Below are positions 1 to 6,684 of a stretch of 7,208 nucleotides of DNA, piece by piece. Within the stretch, counting starts at the first letter, position 1, and each line of letters starts with the position of its first letter. This stretch comes from an uncultured Spirochaetaceae bacterium (GTDB lineage Bacteria > Spirochaetota > Spirochaetia > Treponematales > Treponemataceae). The stretch lies in NCBI GenBank assembly GCA_902797925.1, contig CADBUT010000436.1, forward strand, positions 1-7,208, in the 5' to 3' direction. The notes beneath the pieces were generated by a model. That model ran no database searches and was not told the origin of the DNA. It saw only the letters and a program-made list of their open reading frames with translations. The position numbers and the translations under genes are program-made.

Positions 1-1247
1 CCGAACAGCAAAGGCATGACAATAACAAGCGGCAGAAAATAGATTCCCTGCCTCATGCACGAAAGAAGCGAAGCCGATTTGATTCTGCCCGTCGACTGCA
101 TCAGCATGTTCGTGGAGATGATGAACGAATGAAACGGCAGACCCGCCGCCTGAAACCGTAGCGCAGCCGCCCCGATTTTGATTACATCAGCGTCATCTCT
201 AAAAAGTTTGATTATTTGCGGCGCAAAACCAAAAAGAACGGCCGCGCAAACCGCAAGGCACATAAAGCCCGCCCTTACAGTGAAAAAATAAGCTTTTTTA
301 ACGCGCTCATAGTTCTTTGCACCATAATTATAGCCCGAAACCGGCGTAAAGCCCTGCCCTATGCCGACCATCACAGACGCAACAAGCTGAATGAGCCGCA
401 TTACGATTGACATGCCTGCCAAAGCCGCATCGCCATAAACGGCGGCTGCCCTGTTCAGCATAATCGTTGAAATGCTTGCCAAGCCCTGCCTGAAAAGCGA
501 CGGCAGTCCGGTCAAAATTATGAGCACCAGCCTTGAAAAGTCCGGCTTCAAATATTTGGGCGAAATCCGGCAAAGCGTCTTTTTGCGCAAAAAGAACTGC
601 AAAAGCAAGCTGAAGCCTATAATCTGGCTTATCACCGTGGCAATTGCCGCACCGGCGGTTTCAAGCTTGAGCGCAAAAATGAAAATCGGGTCTAATGCAA
701 TGTTGATGAAGCCGCCCGAAGTCAGCGCAATCATCGCCTTTGCAGACTTGCCTTCTGAGCGCAGCACATTGTTCAAGACAAACGACGAGCAGATGAACGG
801 CGTGCCGAGCAAAATGAACCGCGCATAATTTCTGGCATAAGGCAGCACCGAAGGCGTTGCACCGAGAAGCCGCATCAAATCATCGAGGCATGCTGTTCCG
901 CAAACAGAAATCACCAGACCGAAAAGAAACGCCGCAAAAAATGCTGTTGTGACCGTCTGAGAGGCTTTTTCCAAATCGTGCACGCCGAGCAGCCTTGAGA
1001 TTATGCTCGCCGAGCCCATGCCCAACGTAAAGCCCACAGCCTGAATAATTGCCATAAGCGAAAAAACAACGCCGACAGCCGCGCTTGCGCTCGTTCCGAT
1101 TTGCGAAACAAAAAAAGTATCCGCCATGTTATAAAACGAAGTAACAAGCATCGTTATCACGGTCGGAACAGCAAGCGAAATAATCAGCCTTGAAACAGGC
1201 GTTTCTGTCATTTTTTTGAATTGTGCTTTTTCTGCAGATTCTTCCAT
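1..1247 (-). CDS. MATE-family multidrug/sodium antiporter, C-terminus cut off by window edge
   Basis: The frame is open from ATG 1247 to the left edge (about 415 codons) with no stop in the stretches I translated. MATE proteins are usually about 450-460 residues, so roughly 40 are missing. It is an inner-membrane protein made of hydrophobic helices. The start reads MEESAEKAQFKKMTETPVSR, then LIISLAVPTVITMLVTSFYN and MADTFFVSQIG, the classic N-terminal MATE signature (P in helix 1, YNMADTFFV). Further on come GFTLGMGSASIISRLLG, a charged interdomain segment with NNVLRSEGKSAKA, and NIALDPIFIF, the highly typical MATE segment at the end of the first half. The second half repeats the theme (GLPSLFRQGLASISTIMLN, GIGQGFTPVSGYNYGAKNYE). 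Known for the family: Na+- or H+-coupled export of cationic drugs or metabolites; the substrate here is unknown. The ribosome site is poor (GGTG about 10 nt upstream). A terminator separates it from nfnL, so it is probably an independent unit. Confidence 0.93.
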   Translation of the reverse strand, partial: MEESAEKAQFKKMTETPVSRLIISLAVPTVITMLVTSFYNMADTFFVSQIGTSASAAVGVVFSLMAIIQAVGFTLGMGSASIISRLLGVHDLEKASQTVTTAFFAAFLFGLVISVCGTACLDDLMRLLGATPSVLPYARNYARFILLGTPFICSSFVLNNVLRSEGKSAKAMIALTSGGFINIALDPIFIFALKLETAGAAIATVISQIIGFSLLLQFFLRKKTLCRISPKYLKPDFSRLVLIILTGLPSLFRQGLASISTIMLNRAAAVYGDAALAGMSIVMRLIQLVASVMVGIGQGFTPVSGYNYGAKNYERVKKAYFFTVRAGFMCLAVCAAVLFGFAPQIIKLFRDDADVIKIGAAALRFQAAGLPFHSFIISTNMLMQSTGRIKSASLLSCMRQGIYFLPLVIVMPLLF

Positions 1248-1295
1248 ATTGATTGCACCAAAACACCGAAAGCTTATGCATCTTTCAGTATCTTC

Positions 1296-1325
1296 ATTAT
1301 GCTAAATCATTTCCGGCATTTTTAA
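1296..1325 (-). promoter_or_regulatory. weak candidate promoter for the MATE gene
   Basis: On the minus strand TTAAAA (1325-1320) is followed after 18 bp by CATAAT (1301-1296), about 50 nt upstream of the MATE start and downstream of the nfn terminator. The -10 has one mismatch to consensus and the -35 has two. It is the best sigma70-like pair I found in this gap, but AT-rich sequence makes chance matches likely. Confidence 0.3.
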
Positions 1326-1349
1326 CAGTGGGTATAAGCCTCTGAAAAC

Positions 1350-1384
1350 AAAAAAAGCACCTTCTTTAAAAGAAGATGCTTTTT
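1350..1384 (-). terminator. rho-independent terminator of the nfnSL unit
   Basis: Read on the minus strand, AAAAAGCATCTTCTT (1384-1370) pairs with the arm AAGAAGGTGCTTTTT (1366-1352) around a three-base loop, with a single G-U wobble. The 3' arm runs into a seven-T tract (1356-1350). It begins about 30 nt after the nfnL stop, where a terminator for that transcript would be expected. The A-C mismatch on the plus strand becomes G-U on the minus strand, which supports minus orientation. Its A and T flanks might allow some bidirectional action. Confidence 0.88.
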
Positions 1385-1414
1385 CTTTTTAGCTAAAAAC
1401 TGCCGTGATTTAGG

Positions 1415-2905
1415 TTATTTCTTGGCAAGATATTCGTTGATACCGCGGGCAGCCTTGCGGCCTTCGCCCATAGCGAGGATTACGGTTGCAGCACCAAGAA
1501 CGATGTCGCCGCCAGCCCAAACACCGTCAATCGAAGTCATGGCTTTGTCGTTTACGGTGATGTGACCCTTGTTATCTGCGTTCAAGCCCGGCGTTGTCTT
1601 AACCATAAGCGGGTTAGAGCCGTTGCCGAGTGCAACGATTACTGCATCACATTCAATGTCGTGCTCGCTGCCTTCAATTGCAACAGGGCTTCTTCTGCCT
1701 GAAGCATCTGGTTCACCAAGCTCATAAGAAAGAACAGTTACGCTCTTTACGCGGCCGTTCTCGTCGCCGTTAATCTTTACAGGGTTTTCAAGGAATCTGA
1801 AATTTACGCCCTCTTCTTCAGCGTGTGCAACTTCTTCGCGGCGGGCCGGCATTTCGTTTCTTGTTCTGCGGTAAACAATGTCAACTTTTTCTGCGCCCAA
1901 GCGGTAACCCATGCGGGCTGCATCCATCGCTACGTTGCCGCCGCCGACAACTACAACATGCTTTGCTTCATACAAAGGAGTGCAAGCTTTTTCTGTATCA
2001 TAAGCCTTCATGAGGTTGGCGCGTGTCAAATATTCGTTTGCACTGAAAACACCGATGAGGTTCTCGCCTTCGATGTTCATAAACTTCGGGAGACCTGCAC
2101 CAGTTCCTATGAACGCTGCATCATAGCCGTGCTCTTTCAAAAGCTGAAGCAATGTGCCTGTGCGGCCGACAAGGAAGTTCGTTCTGAATTCAACGCCCAT
2201 TTTTTTGAGCATATCAATTTCTTTGGCAACAATTGCTTTCGGAAGACGGAATTCTGGAATACCATAGACCATAACACCGCCCGACTTGTGGAAAGCTTCA
2301 AAAACTGTTACATCGTGGCCGGCACGGCGCACATCTGCTGCAACTGTAAGACCGGCAGGACCAGAACCGATAACGGCAACTTTCTTGCCTGTTGAAGCTG
2401 CAACCTGCGGAACAGTCTGCAAATTGTTGTTGCGCTCAAAATCTGCAACAAATCTTTCGAGGCGGCCGATTGAAACAGCCTTTTCTGCATCTTTATAAGT
2501 TTTTCCAACTGTGCACTGACCCTGGCACTGCTTTTCCTGCGGACAAACACGGCCGCAAATTGCAGGCAGAAGGTTTGCCGTCTTGATGATGTCAACAGCT
2601 TTCTTGAATTCGCCTTTGGCAACTTCAGCAATAAACTGCGGAATCGGAACATTTACAGGGCAGCCTGAAACGCACGGCTGGTTCTTGCACTGCAAGCAGC
2701 GGTTTGCCTCAACAATTGCCTGCTCTTTTGTATAGCCGAGCGCAACTTCCGTCATCTGGCGTGCGCGTGCTTTTGGCTCGCCAGTAGGCATAACCTGCTG
2801 AGGAATAGCCATGCGGTCTTTTGGAGAAAGGGTCTTGCCCTGAATCTTTGCATATTCAGCTTTTGCAGCTTCGTCAAGAGTTTTAAAATCGATATATTCA
2901 GACAT
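1415..2905 (-). CDS. nfnB: NfnL/NfnB, large subunit of ferredoxin:NADP+ oxidoreductase (GltD-like, FAD and two [4Fe-4S])
   Basis: This 496-residue protein belongs to the glutamate synthase small-subunit-like flavoprotein family. Next to an NfnS gene it is best read as the large subunit of the cytoplasmic NADH-dependent reduced ferredoxin:NADP+ oxidoreductase. In order: eight cysteines of the two N-terminal [4Fe-4S] clusters (C70, C73, C78, C82, then C117, C121, C127, C131 in AICGRVCPQEKQCQGQC); an FAD Rossmann fold VIGSGPAGLTVAADVRRAGH (179-198); an NADPH-binding fold VVVVGGGNVAMDAARMGYR (317-335) with the arginines YRRTR (345-349) expected to hold the 2'-phosphate; and the C-terminal flavin motif WAGGDIVLGAATVILAMGEG (463-482). 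E150 in VSIGRLE sits where dihydropyrimidine dehydrogenase has its Gln cluster ligand, matching the Glu ligand known in Nfn. Its ATG shares one base with the nfnS stop (TAATG), implying translational coupling. Many databases name such genes gltA or sudA; the SudA sulfide dehydrogenase reading is the main alternative. Confidence 0.93.
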   Translation of the reverse strand: MSEYIDFKTLDEAAKAEYAKIQGKTLSPKDRMAIPQQVMPTGEPKARARQMTEVALGYTKEQAIVEANRCLQCKNQPCVSGCPVNVPIPQFIAEVAKGEFKKAVDIIKTANLLPAICGRVCPQEKQCQGQCTVGKTYKDAEKAVSIGRLERFVADFERNNNLQTVPQVAASTGKKVAVIGSGPAGLTVAADVRRAGHDVTVFEAFHKSGGVMVYGIPEFRLPKAIVAKEIDMLKKMGVEFRTNFLVGRTGTLLQLLKEHGYDAAFIGTGAGLPKFMNIEGENLIGVFSANEYLTRANLMKAYDTEKACTPLYEAKHVVVVGGGNVAMDAARMGYRLGAEKVDIVYRRTRNEMPARREEVAHAEEEGVNFRFLENPVKINGDENGRVKSVTVLSYELGEPDASGRRSPVAIEGSEHDIECDAVIVALGNGSNPLMVKTTPGLNADNKGHITVNDKAMTSIDGVWAGGDIVLGAATVILAMGEGRKAARGINEYLAKK

Positions 2906-3768
2906 TATTTTGCTCCTGCAGCAAGTGCATCAGCCTGTGCTTCCATCTTGCACTTGTGGAAATCTTCAGTTTCGCGCGCTTTGAATGACTTCATGCGCAT
3001 CATCATGTTGTCCCAATCGACAAGATGACCGTCAAATTCAGGGCCGTCTACGCAGACAAACTTTGTCTGACCGCCGATTGAAACGCGGCAGCCGCCACAC
3101 ATGCCAGTTCCGTCAATCATGATTGTGTTGAGCGAAACTGTTGTTGGAACGTTGAATTCCTTTGTGGTTGCTGCACAGAATTTCATCATAATCGGCGGGC
3201 CGATTGCTACAACTTCAGCAGGCGGGCACTGTGATTCACAGATTTCTTTAAGAGGAACTGTTGAAACGCCTTTTCTGCCGGCTGAACCGTCATCAGTCAT
3301 GATGATAACTTCATCAGCAACTGCTTTCATTTCATCAACAAAAATCAAAAGGTCTTTTGTACGTGCAGCAATAATCATAGTTACTTTATTGCCGACAGCT
3401 TTGTGGGCTTTTACAATCGGATAGCAAGGTGCAACACCAATACCGCCGCCGACTACAACGACAGGGCCGTCTTTCTTTTCAATGTGGGTCGGGTTTCCGA
3501 GCGGGCCAAGAATTGCCGCAAGCTCATCGCCTTTCTGCTTTTTTGACAATTTGAGCGTGGTTGCTCCTACTGCCTGAAAGACAAGAGCAATCCAGCCTTC
3601 TTCTGCATTTGCATCTGCAATTGTGAGCGGAATGCGTTCCCCGTATTCAAGGTCAAGCTGAACCAATACAAACTGACCTGCCTTGCGGTTGCGCGCAATG
3701 TCAGGTGCATTAACCTTGAAATAAAAAACGTCGGCAGAAAGCTGCCGCTTTTCAAGAATTTTATACAT
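2905..3768 (-). CDS. nfnA: NfnS/NfnA, small subunit of ferredoxin:NADP+ oxidoreductase (FNR-like, FAD and [2Fe-2S])
   Basis: This is a 287-residue protein of the PyrK/dihydroorotate dehydrogenase electron-transfer and sulfide dehydrogenase SudB family. An N-terminal FAD-binding barrel carries RIPLTIAD (45-52, the R-x-P-L-T flavin motif). An NAD-binding domain carries VVVVGGGIGVAPCYPIVKAH (103-122) and the late motif AIGPPIMMKF (188-197). The C-terminal cluster segment has MIDGTGMCGGCRVSI (217-231) and KFVCVDGPEFDGH (236-248), giving C224, C227, C239 plus D219. The Nfn [2Fe-2S] site is known to use three Cys and one Asp, which this pattern matches. In Nfn this subunit oxidises NADH at its FAD and passes electrons through the [2Fe-2S] cluster. 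I chose ATG 3768 because a GGAG lies six bases upstream; the longer frame starting with TTG at 3780 would place that Shine-Dalgarno inside the coding region. It overlaps nfnL by one base. Older annotation may call it a ferredoxin-NADP reductase or sulfide dehydrogenase subunit. Confidence 0.93.
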   Translation of the reverse strand: MYKILEKRQLSADVFYFKVNAPDIARNRKAGQFVLVQLDLEYGERIPLTIADANAEEGWIALVFQAVGATTLKLSKKQKGDELAAILGPLGNPTHIEKKDGPVVVVGGGIGVAPCYPIVKAHKAVGNKVTMIIAARTKDLLIFVDEMKAVADEVIIMTDDGSAGRKGVSTVPLKEICESQCPPAEVVAIGPPIMMKFCAATTKEFNVPTTVSLNTIMIDGTGMCGGCRVSIGGQTKFVCVDGPEFDGHLVDWDNMMMRMKSFKARETEDFHKCKMEAQADALAAGAK

Positions 3769-3774
3769 TTTTTT

Positions 3775-3778
3775 CTCC
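3775..3778 (-). promoter_or_regulatory. ribosome binding site deciding the nfnS start
   Basis: GGAG on the minus strand is followed by six A residues and then ATG 3768. The spacing is good for that ATG and rules against the in-frame TTG at 3780, which lies upstream of the site. Confidence 0.8.
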
Positions 3779-3792
3779 AACGAACGGAAATT

Positions 3793-3807
3793 CCGGTAAA
3801 AGACCGG
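3793..3807 (-). promoter_or_regulatory. small hairpin in the nfnS leader
   Basis: On the minus strand CCGGT-CTTTT-ACCGG forms a perfect five-pair GC-rich stem with a five-base loop, between the predicted promoter and the Shine-Dalgarno. The 3' arm overlaps a second, nearly perfect DNA palindrome (CGGAA-A-TTCCG, 3785-3795). It has no T-tract, so it is not a terminator. It could stabilise the message or serve as a binding site; the function is not shown. Confidence 0.35.
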
Positions 3808-3819
3808 CGTATAGTTTTC

Positions 3820-3848
3820 AGTTTACAAGAAATGAAGTGTTGTGGCAA
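3820..3848 (-). promoter_or_regulatory. likely promoter of nfnSL
   Basis: On the minus strand TTGCCA (3848-3843) is followed after 17 bp by TAAACT (3825-3820). The -35 has one mismatch to TTGACA, the -10 has two to TATAAT, and the spacing is ideal. The implied transcript start is near 3813, giving a leader of about 45 nt. An alternative pair TTCATT/TATACG is shifted about 11 bp downstream. The 191-nt gap from hydF also argues for a separate promoter. Confidence 0.5.
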
Positions 3849-3856
3849 TAAACTTT

Positions 3857-3870
3857 TGCATATTCATGCA
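3857..3870. promoter_or_regulatory. inverted repeat TGCAT-N4-ATGCA just upstream of the nfnS -35
   Basis: TGCAT and ATGCA are perfect five-base arms separated by four bases (TGCATATTCATGCA on the plus strand), ending about 9 bp upstream of the predicted -35. The position suits an activator or a repressor. No known regulator is recognised, and short palindromes arise by chance in AT-rich DNA. Confidence 0.25.
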
Positions 3871-3959
3871 GATTTTTTAGTATTTATTCAGTTTTTATGC
3901 AGAAATTTGAGAAATTCATCCAAAATTTATCGATAAAACTTTTCAGGGCAAAAGATTTG

Positions 3960-5177
3960 CTAACGGTATAAACAGTCAAGAATTCCGTTTAATTCAGCAA
4001 TTGCAACTCCGTAGTTTGTAATTGGAACAGCTGCTGCCTTTGCATTCTGCTGGCGTTGAAGCACGTAGGCCTTGTTGAACATGCAGGCACCGCAATGAAT
4101 AATTAAATCGTATTTTTGAAGATCAGCCGGAGTTTCAGGAAAATCTGTACCGCGCACAAAATCTATCTGAATTTTTGGGGCTATTTTTTTCAGCATTGCC
4201 GGAATTTTTACTGTACCGATGTCTTCGCCAGCCGGTGCGTGGGTGCATGCTTCAGCAATTAGAACACGGGAATTGTCGGTAAGCTTTTTTAATGCTTTTG
4301 CGCCCTGAACGAAAAGCTCTATGTCTCCTTTGTACGCCGCCATCAAAATTGAAAAAGACGTCAGCTTTGAGCCTGCCGGCTTGTTGTCATTCACAAATGG
4401 AAAAATCTGAGAATCGGTGATTATAAGATCCGGCGGATTTTTAAGAGAATCAATTGTCTGCAAAAAAGTGTTCTGCGTACAGCAGTGAATACAAACCTTA
4501 CGGTCAAGCAAATCACGGATTGTCTGAACCTGAGGTAATATGAGACGGCCTTTTGGGGCCTGGCTGTCCTGCGGCATAACGAGCAAAACATTGTCGCCCG
4601 GGCTACAGTAGTTTTCGGTAAGTGATGTGCTGTAAAAATCATCGGGTATTCTGCTTTTTATTGCAGAAAATATGGCATTTTTAGCCTCGCTGTTTTTGCC
4701 TGACGCAGAATCTACAAAAACCGGCTGATTGTTTTTGAAAAGTTCTATCTTTTGAAGCGCAGATTTTTCACCAGACTTTGCCTTTGAAATTACCCAGATA
4801 ATCGGCTTACTGCTTTGAATGAGCTTTTGAAAGCCTTCCGTCTGAAAGATTTTTTCTGGCGTACCGGCTGCTTCTGTCAGTTCTTCGCTTGAAATTACTG
4901 CAAGAACTACATCGCATTTTGCAAGTGCATCATAAGTTTTTGCAAGCCGTTTTTTGCCAAGCTCTGTCTTATCGTTAAAACCTGCTGTATCAATAAGAAC
5001 AGCAGGTCCTATATCAGGAAGCTCCATGCTTTTTTGAACCGAATCTGTCGTTGTGCCCGAAACTTCGGACACAATCGAAAAATCCTGACCCACAAGCATA
5101 TTCATCAGCGTTGATTTTCCGCTGTTTGTGTTTCCGAAAATGCCGATGTGAAGTCTTTGTCCCTTTGTCGCTTCCAT
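3960..5177 (-). CDS. hydF: HydF, GTPase and [4Fe-4S] scaffold for [FeFe]-hydrogenase maturation
   Basis: HydF receives the 2Fe subcluster precursor built with HydE and HydG and transfers it to apo-HydA in the cytoplasm. The 405-residue length is normal for the family. The N-terminal GTPase domain has the P-loop GNTNSGKS (15-22), the switch I threonines GTTTD (41-45) and G3 DTAGF (63-67). The G4 position reads VISKAK (129-134) rather than the usual NKxD. A middle dimerisation domain follows. The C-terminal cluster domain has C311-T-H313 (EACTHAPAG) and H361-C362-G-A-C365 (IIHCGACMFN), exactly the CxHx(46-53)HCxxC pattern with 47 intervening residues, which binds the [4Fe-4S] cluster. ATG 5177 is supported by a G-rich Shine-Dalgarno at 5187-5182 that overlaps the hydG stop codon; only 8 nt separate the genes, so hydG-hydF is an operon with likely translational coupling. 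No strong terminator follows; a five-pair AT hairpin ahead of TTTT is the only weak candidate. Confidence 0.96.
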   Translation of the reverse strand: MEATKGQRLHIGIFGNTNSGKSTLMNMLVGQDFSIVSEVSGTTTDSVQKSMELPDIGPAVLIDTAGFNDKTELGKKRLAKTYDALAKCDVVLAVISSEELTEAAGTPEKIFQTEGFQKLIQSSKPIIWVISKAKSGEKSALQKIELFKNNQPVFVDSASGKNSEAKNAIFSAIKSRIPDDFYSTSLTENYCSPGDNVLLVMPQDSQAPKGRLILPQVQTIRDLLDRKVCIHCCTQNTFLQTIDSLKNPPDLIITDSQIFPFVNDNKPAGSKLTSFSILMAAYKGDIELFVQGAKALKKLTDNSRVLIAEACTHAPAGEDIGTVKIPAMLKKIAPKIQIDFVRGTDFPETPADLQKYDLIIHCGACMFNKAYVLQRQQNAKAAAVPITNYGVAIAELNGILDCLYR

Positions 5178-5181
5178 GGTA

Positions 5182-5187
5182 CCCCCT
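5182..5187 (-). promoter_or_regulatory. hydF Shine-Dalgarno overlapping the hydG stop
   Basis: AGGGGG on the minus strand shares its first two bases with the hydG TAG and lies four bases before ATG 5177. Ribosomes terminating on hydG would sit on this site, which favours coupled synthesis of HydG and HydF. Confidence 0.7.
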
Positions 5188-6604
5188 AGAATCTAAAGTC
5201 GCGTTTGCCGTTTACTTCTTCTTTAAGATATTGAACGCAGCGCTCGCGTACAAGCTCGTTTGGAATTGTCAGAAGTTCTTTTTCAATAAGCTTGTCACCA
5301 AGCTGCTTTGTGTCCGGTGATGCATAATCTTCAAGATATTCCTTAAGAGTCATAAGCGCATTCGGATGGCAGCAGTTTGCAATCTGACCAGATTTAACAA
5401 GCGACATGAATCTGTCTCCTGTTCTTCCCGCACGGTAACATGCAGTACAGAACGAAGGAACATAATTCATCCTCATAAGCCAGTTAATAACTTCATCAAG
5501 AGTACGGCGGTCGCTTACATCAAACTGGGCTGTATCTTCAGGGCGTTCTTCTTCGCAGTAGCCGCCGACACTTGTACGGCTGCCGCCGCTAATCTGGCTT
5601 ACACCAAGAGCAAGCACTCTTTCGCGGCTTTTCTGCGACTCGCGGGTAGAAACAATCATTCCTGTATAAGGTACTGCAATTCGAATACATGCAACAATTT
5701 TTGCAAAGGTTTCATCATCAATTGCATCAGGGAAAAGCGAAGGATCTATGCCGTCTGCAGCGCGGAGTCTTGGTACAGAAATTGTGTGCGGGCCACAGCC
5801 TTTTGCTGCTTCAAGATGCTCTGCATGCATAAGCTGACCAACAAACTCGTATTTGTAAGTACCAAGACCGTACAAAACTCCGCAGCCAACATCATCAATT
5901 CCGCCGTCCATAGCGCGGTCCATCGCTTCTGTATGGTAAGCATAATCTGATTTCGGACCTGTCGGATGAAGCTGCTGGTAGCGCTTTTTGTTGTAGGTTT
6001 CCTGAAACAGAATGTATGTTCCAATTTCGGCATTCTTAAGGCGTGTGTAGTTTTCCACAGTTGTTGCCGCAATGTTTACGTTTACACGGCGGATTGCACC
6101 GTTTTTGTGCTTGATTGAATAAATTGTCTTGATAGAGTCTATGATATATTCAATTGGATTGTTTTTTGGGTCTTCGCCTGCTTCAATAGCAAGACGCTTG
6201 TGTCCCATATTCTGAAGCGCGATTACTTCGGCGCGGATTTCTTCCTGAGTAAGCTTTTTGCGCGGAATGTGGCGGTTTGTTCCGTGATAAGGACAATAAG
6301 TACAGCCATTAATACAGTAGTTTGAAAGATAAAGCGGTGCAAACAAAACAATGCGGTTTCCGTAAAACTTAAGCTTAATTTCTTTTGCCAGATTTTCGAT
6401 TTTCTGATTCAGTTCAGGTACTTCGCAGGCAAGCAGAACAGCAGCATCGCGGTGATTAAGTCCGTTACATTTTGCAGCTTCCTCCAGAATACTGGTAATC
6501 AGTTTTTCGTCTGTTTTGTGCTTTTCGGCATAATCTAATGTTTCAAGAATTTCTTCATCGTTGATAAATTCTTCTGCTTTATTTGACATTACATTATAAC
6601 TCAT
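5186..6604 (-). CDS. hydG: HydG, radical-SAM tyrosine lyase for [FeFe]-hydrogenase maturation
   Basis: HydG cleaves tyrosine to p-cresol and a dehydroglycine fragment that becomes CO and cyanide, and builds an Fe(CO)2(CN) synthon for the H-cluster. The 472-residue length is the family norm. The radical-SAM cluster motif is C97-x3-C101-x2-C104 (NYCINGCTYCPYHGTN). The C-terminal auxiliary cluster motif is C386-x2-C389-x22-C412, within SFCTACYRAGRTGDRFM and ANCCHPNALMTLKEYLEDY. This CX2CX22C motif separates HydG from the thiamine enzyme ThiH, its closest relative. Other typical blocks are AIEAGEDP, FQETYN and GCGVLYGLGTYKYEF. ATG 6604 has GGAGG six bases upstream; the in-frame ATG five codons later lacks one. 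It follows the TM1266-family gene by 80 nt and precedes hydF by 8 nt. hydE, often nearby, is absent here. Confidence 0.97.
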   Translation of the reverse strand: MSYNVMSNKAEEFINDEEILETLDYAEKHKTDEKLITSILEEAAKCNGLNHRDAAVLLACEVPELNQKIENLAKEIKLKFYGNRIVLFAPLYLSNYCINGCTYCPYHGTNRHIPRKKLTQEEIRAEVIALQNMGHKRLAIEAGEDPKNNPIEYIIDSIKTIYSIKHKNGAIRRVNVNIAATTVENYTRLKNAEIGTYILFQETYNKKRYQQLHPTGPKSDYAYHTEAMDRAMDGGIDDVGCGVLYGLGTYKYEFVGQLMHAEHLEAAKGCGPHTISVPRLRAADGIDPSLFPDAIDDETFAKIVACIRIAVPYTGMIVSTRESQKSRERVLALGVSQISGGSRTSVGGYCEEERPEDTAQFDVSDRRTLDEVINWLMRMNYVPSFCTACYRAGRTGDRFMSLVKSGQIANCCHPNALMTLKEYLEDYASPDTKQLGDKLIEKELLTIPNELVRERCVQYLKEEVNGKRDFRF

Positions 6605-6610
6605 AATTTT

Positions 6611-6615
6611 CCTCC
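6611..6615 (-). promoter_or_regulatory. hydG ribosome binding site
   Basis: A full GGAGG on the minus strand lies six bases before ATG 6604. It fixes the hydG start over the internal ATG at codon 6 and is the strongest Shine-Dalgarno in the window. Confidence 0.8.
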
Positions 6616-6684
6616 ATAATGTGAAACGTTTTTCGTGATGATTCTGAATAAGTGTTTACAAGAACAGTTGAGTTATTCGAAGCA

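Noticed and set aside
216..828. Plus-strand frames of 64 and 118 codons and a minus-strand frame of 81 codons in the left region
   Set aside because: The region is fully occupied by the minus-strand MATE gene, which reads through it with clear family motifs. These frames are by-products.
1823..2395. 190-codon plus-strand frame opposite nfnL
   Set aside because: It is antisense to a well-supported conserved gene. Its translation is Cys/His/Asn-rich with no recognisable domain, as expected from the complement of NfnL codons.
3769..3780. TTG start at 3780 adding four residues (MEKK) to NfnS
   Set aside because: The GGAG Shine-Dalgarno at 3778-3775 would then lie inside the coding sequence. It is well spaced for ATG 3768.
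5366..5950. 194-codon plus-strand frame opposite hydG
   Set aside because: It lies wholly inside hydG on the other strand; composition and lack of motifs mark it as a shadow frame.
5186..6604. ThiH (2-iminoacetate synthase) instead of HydG
   Set aside because: The C-terminal CX2CX22C auxiliary cluster motif, the length and the adjacent hydF and TM1266-family genes identify HydG.
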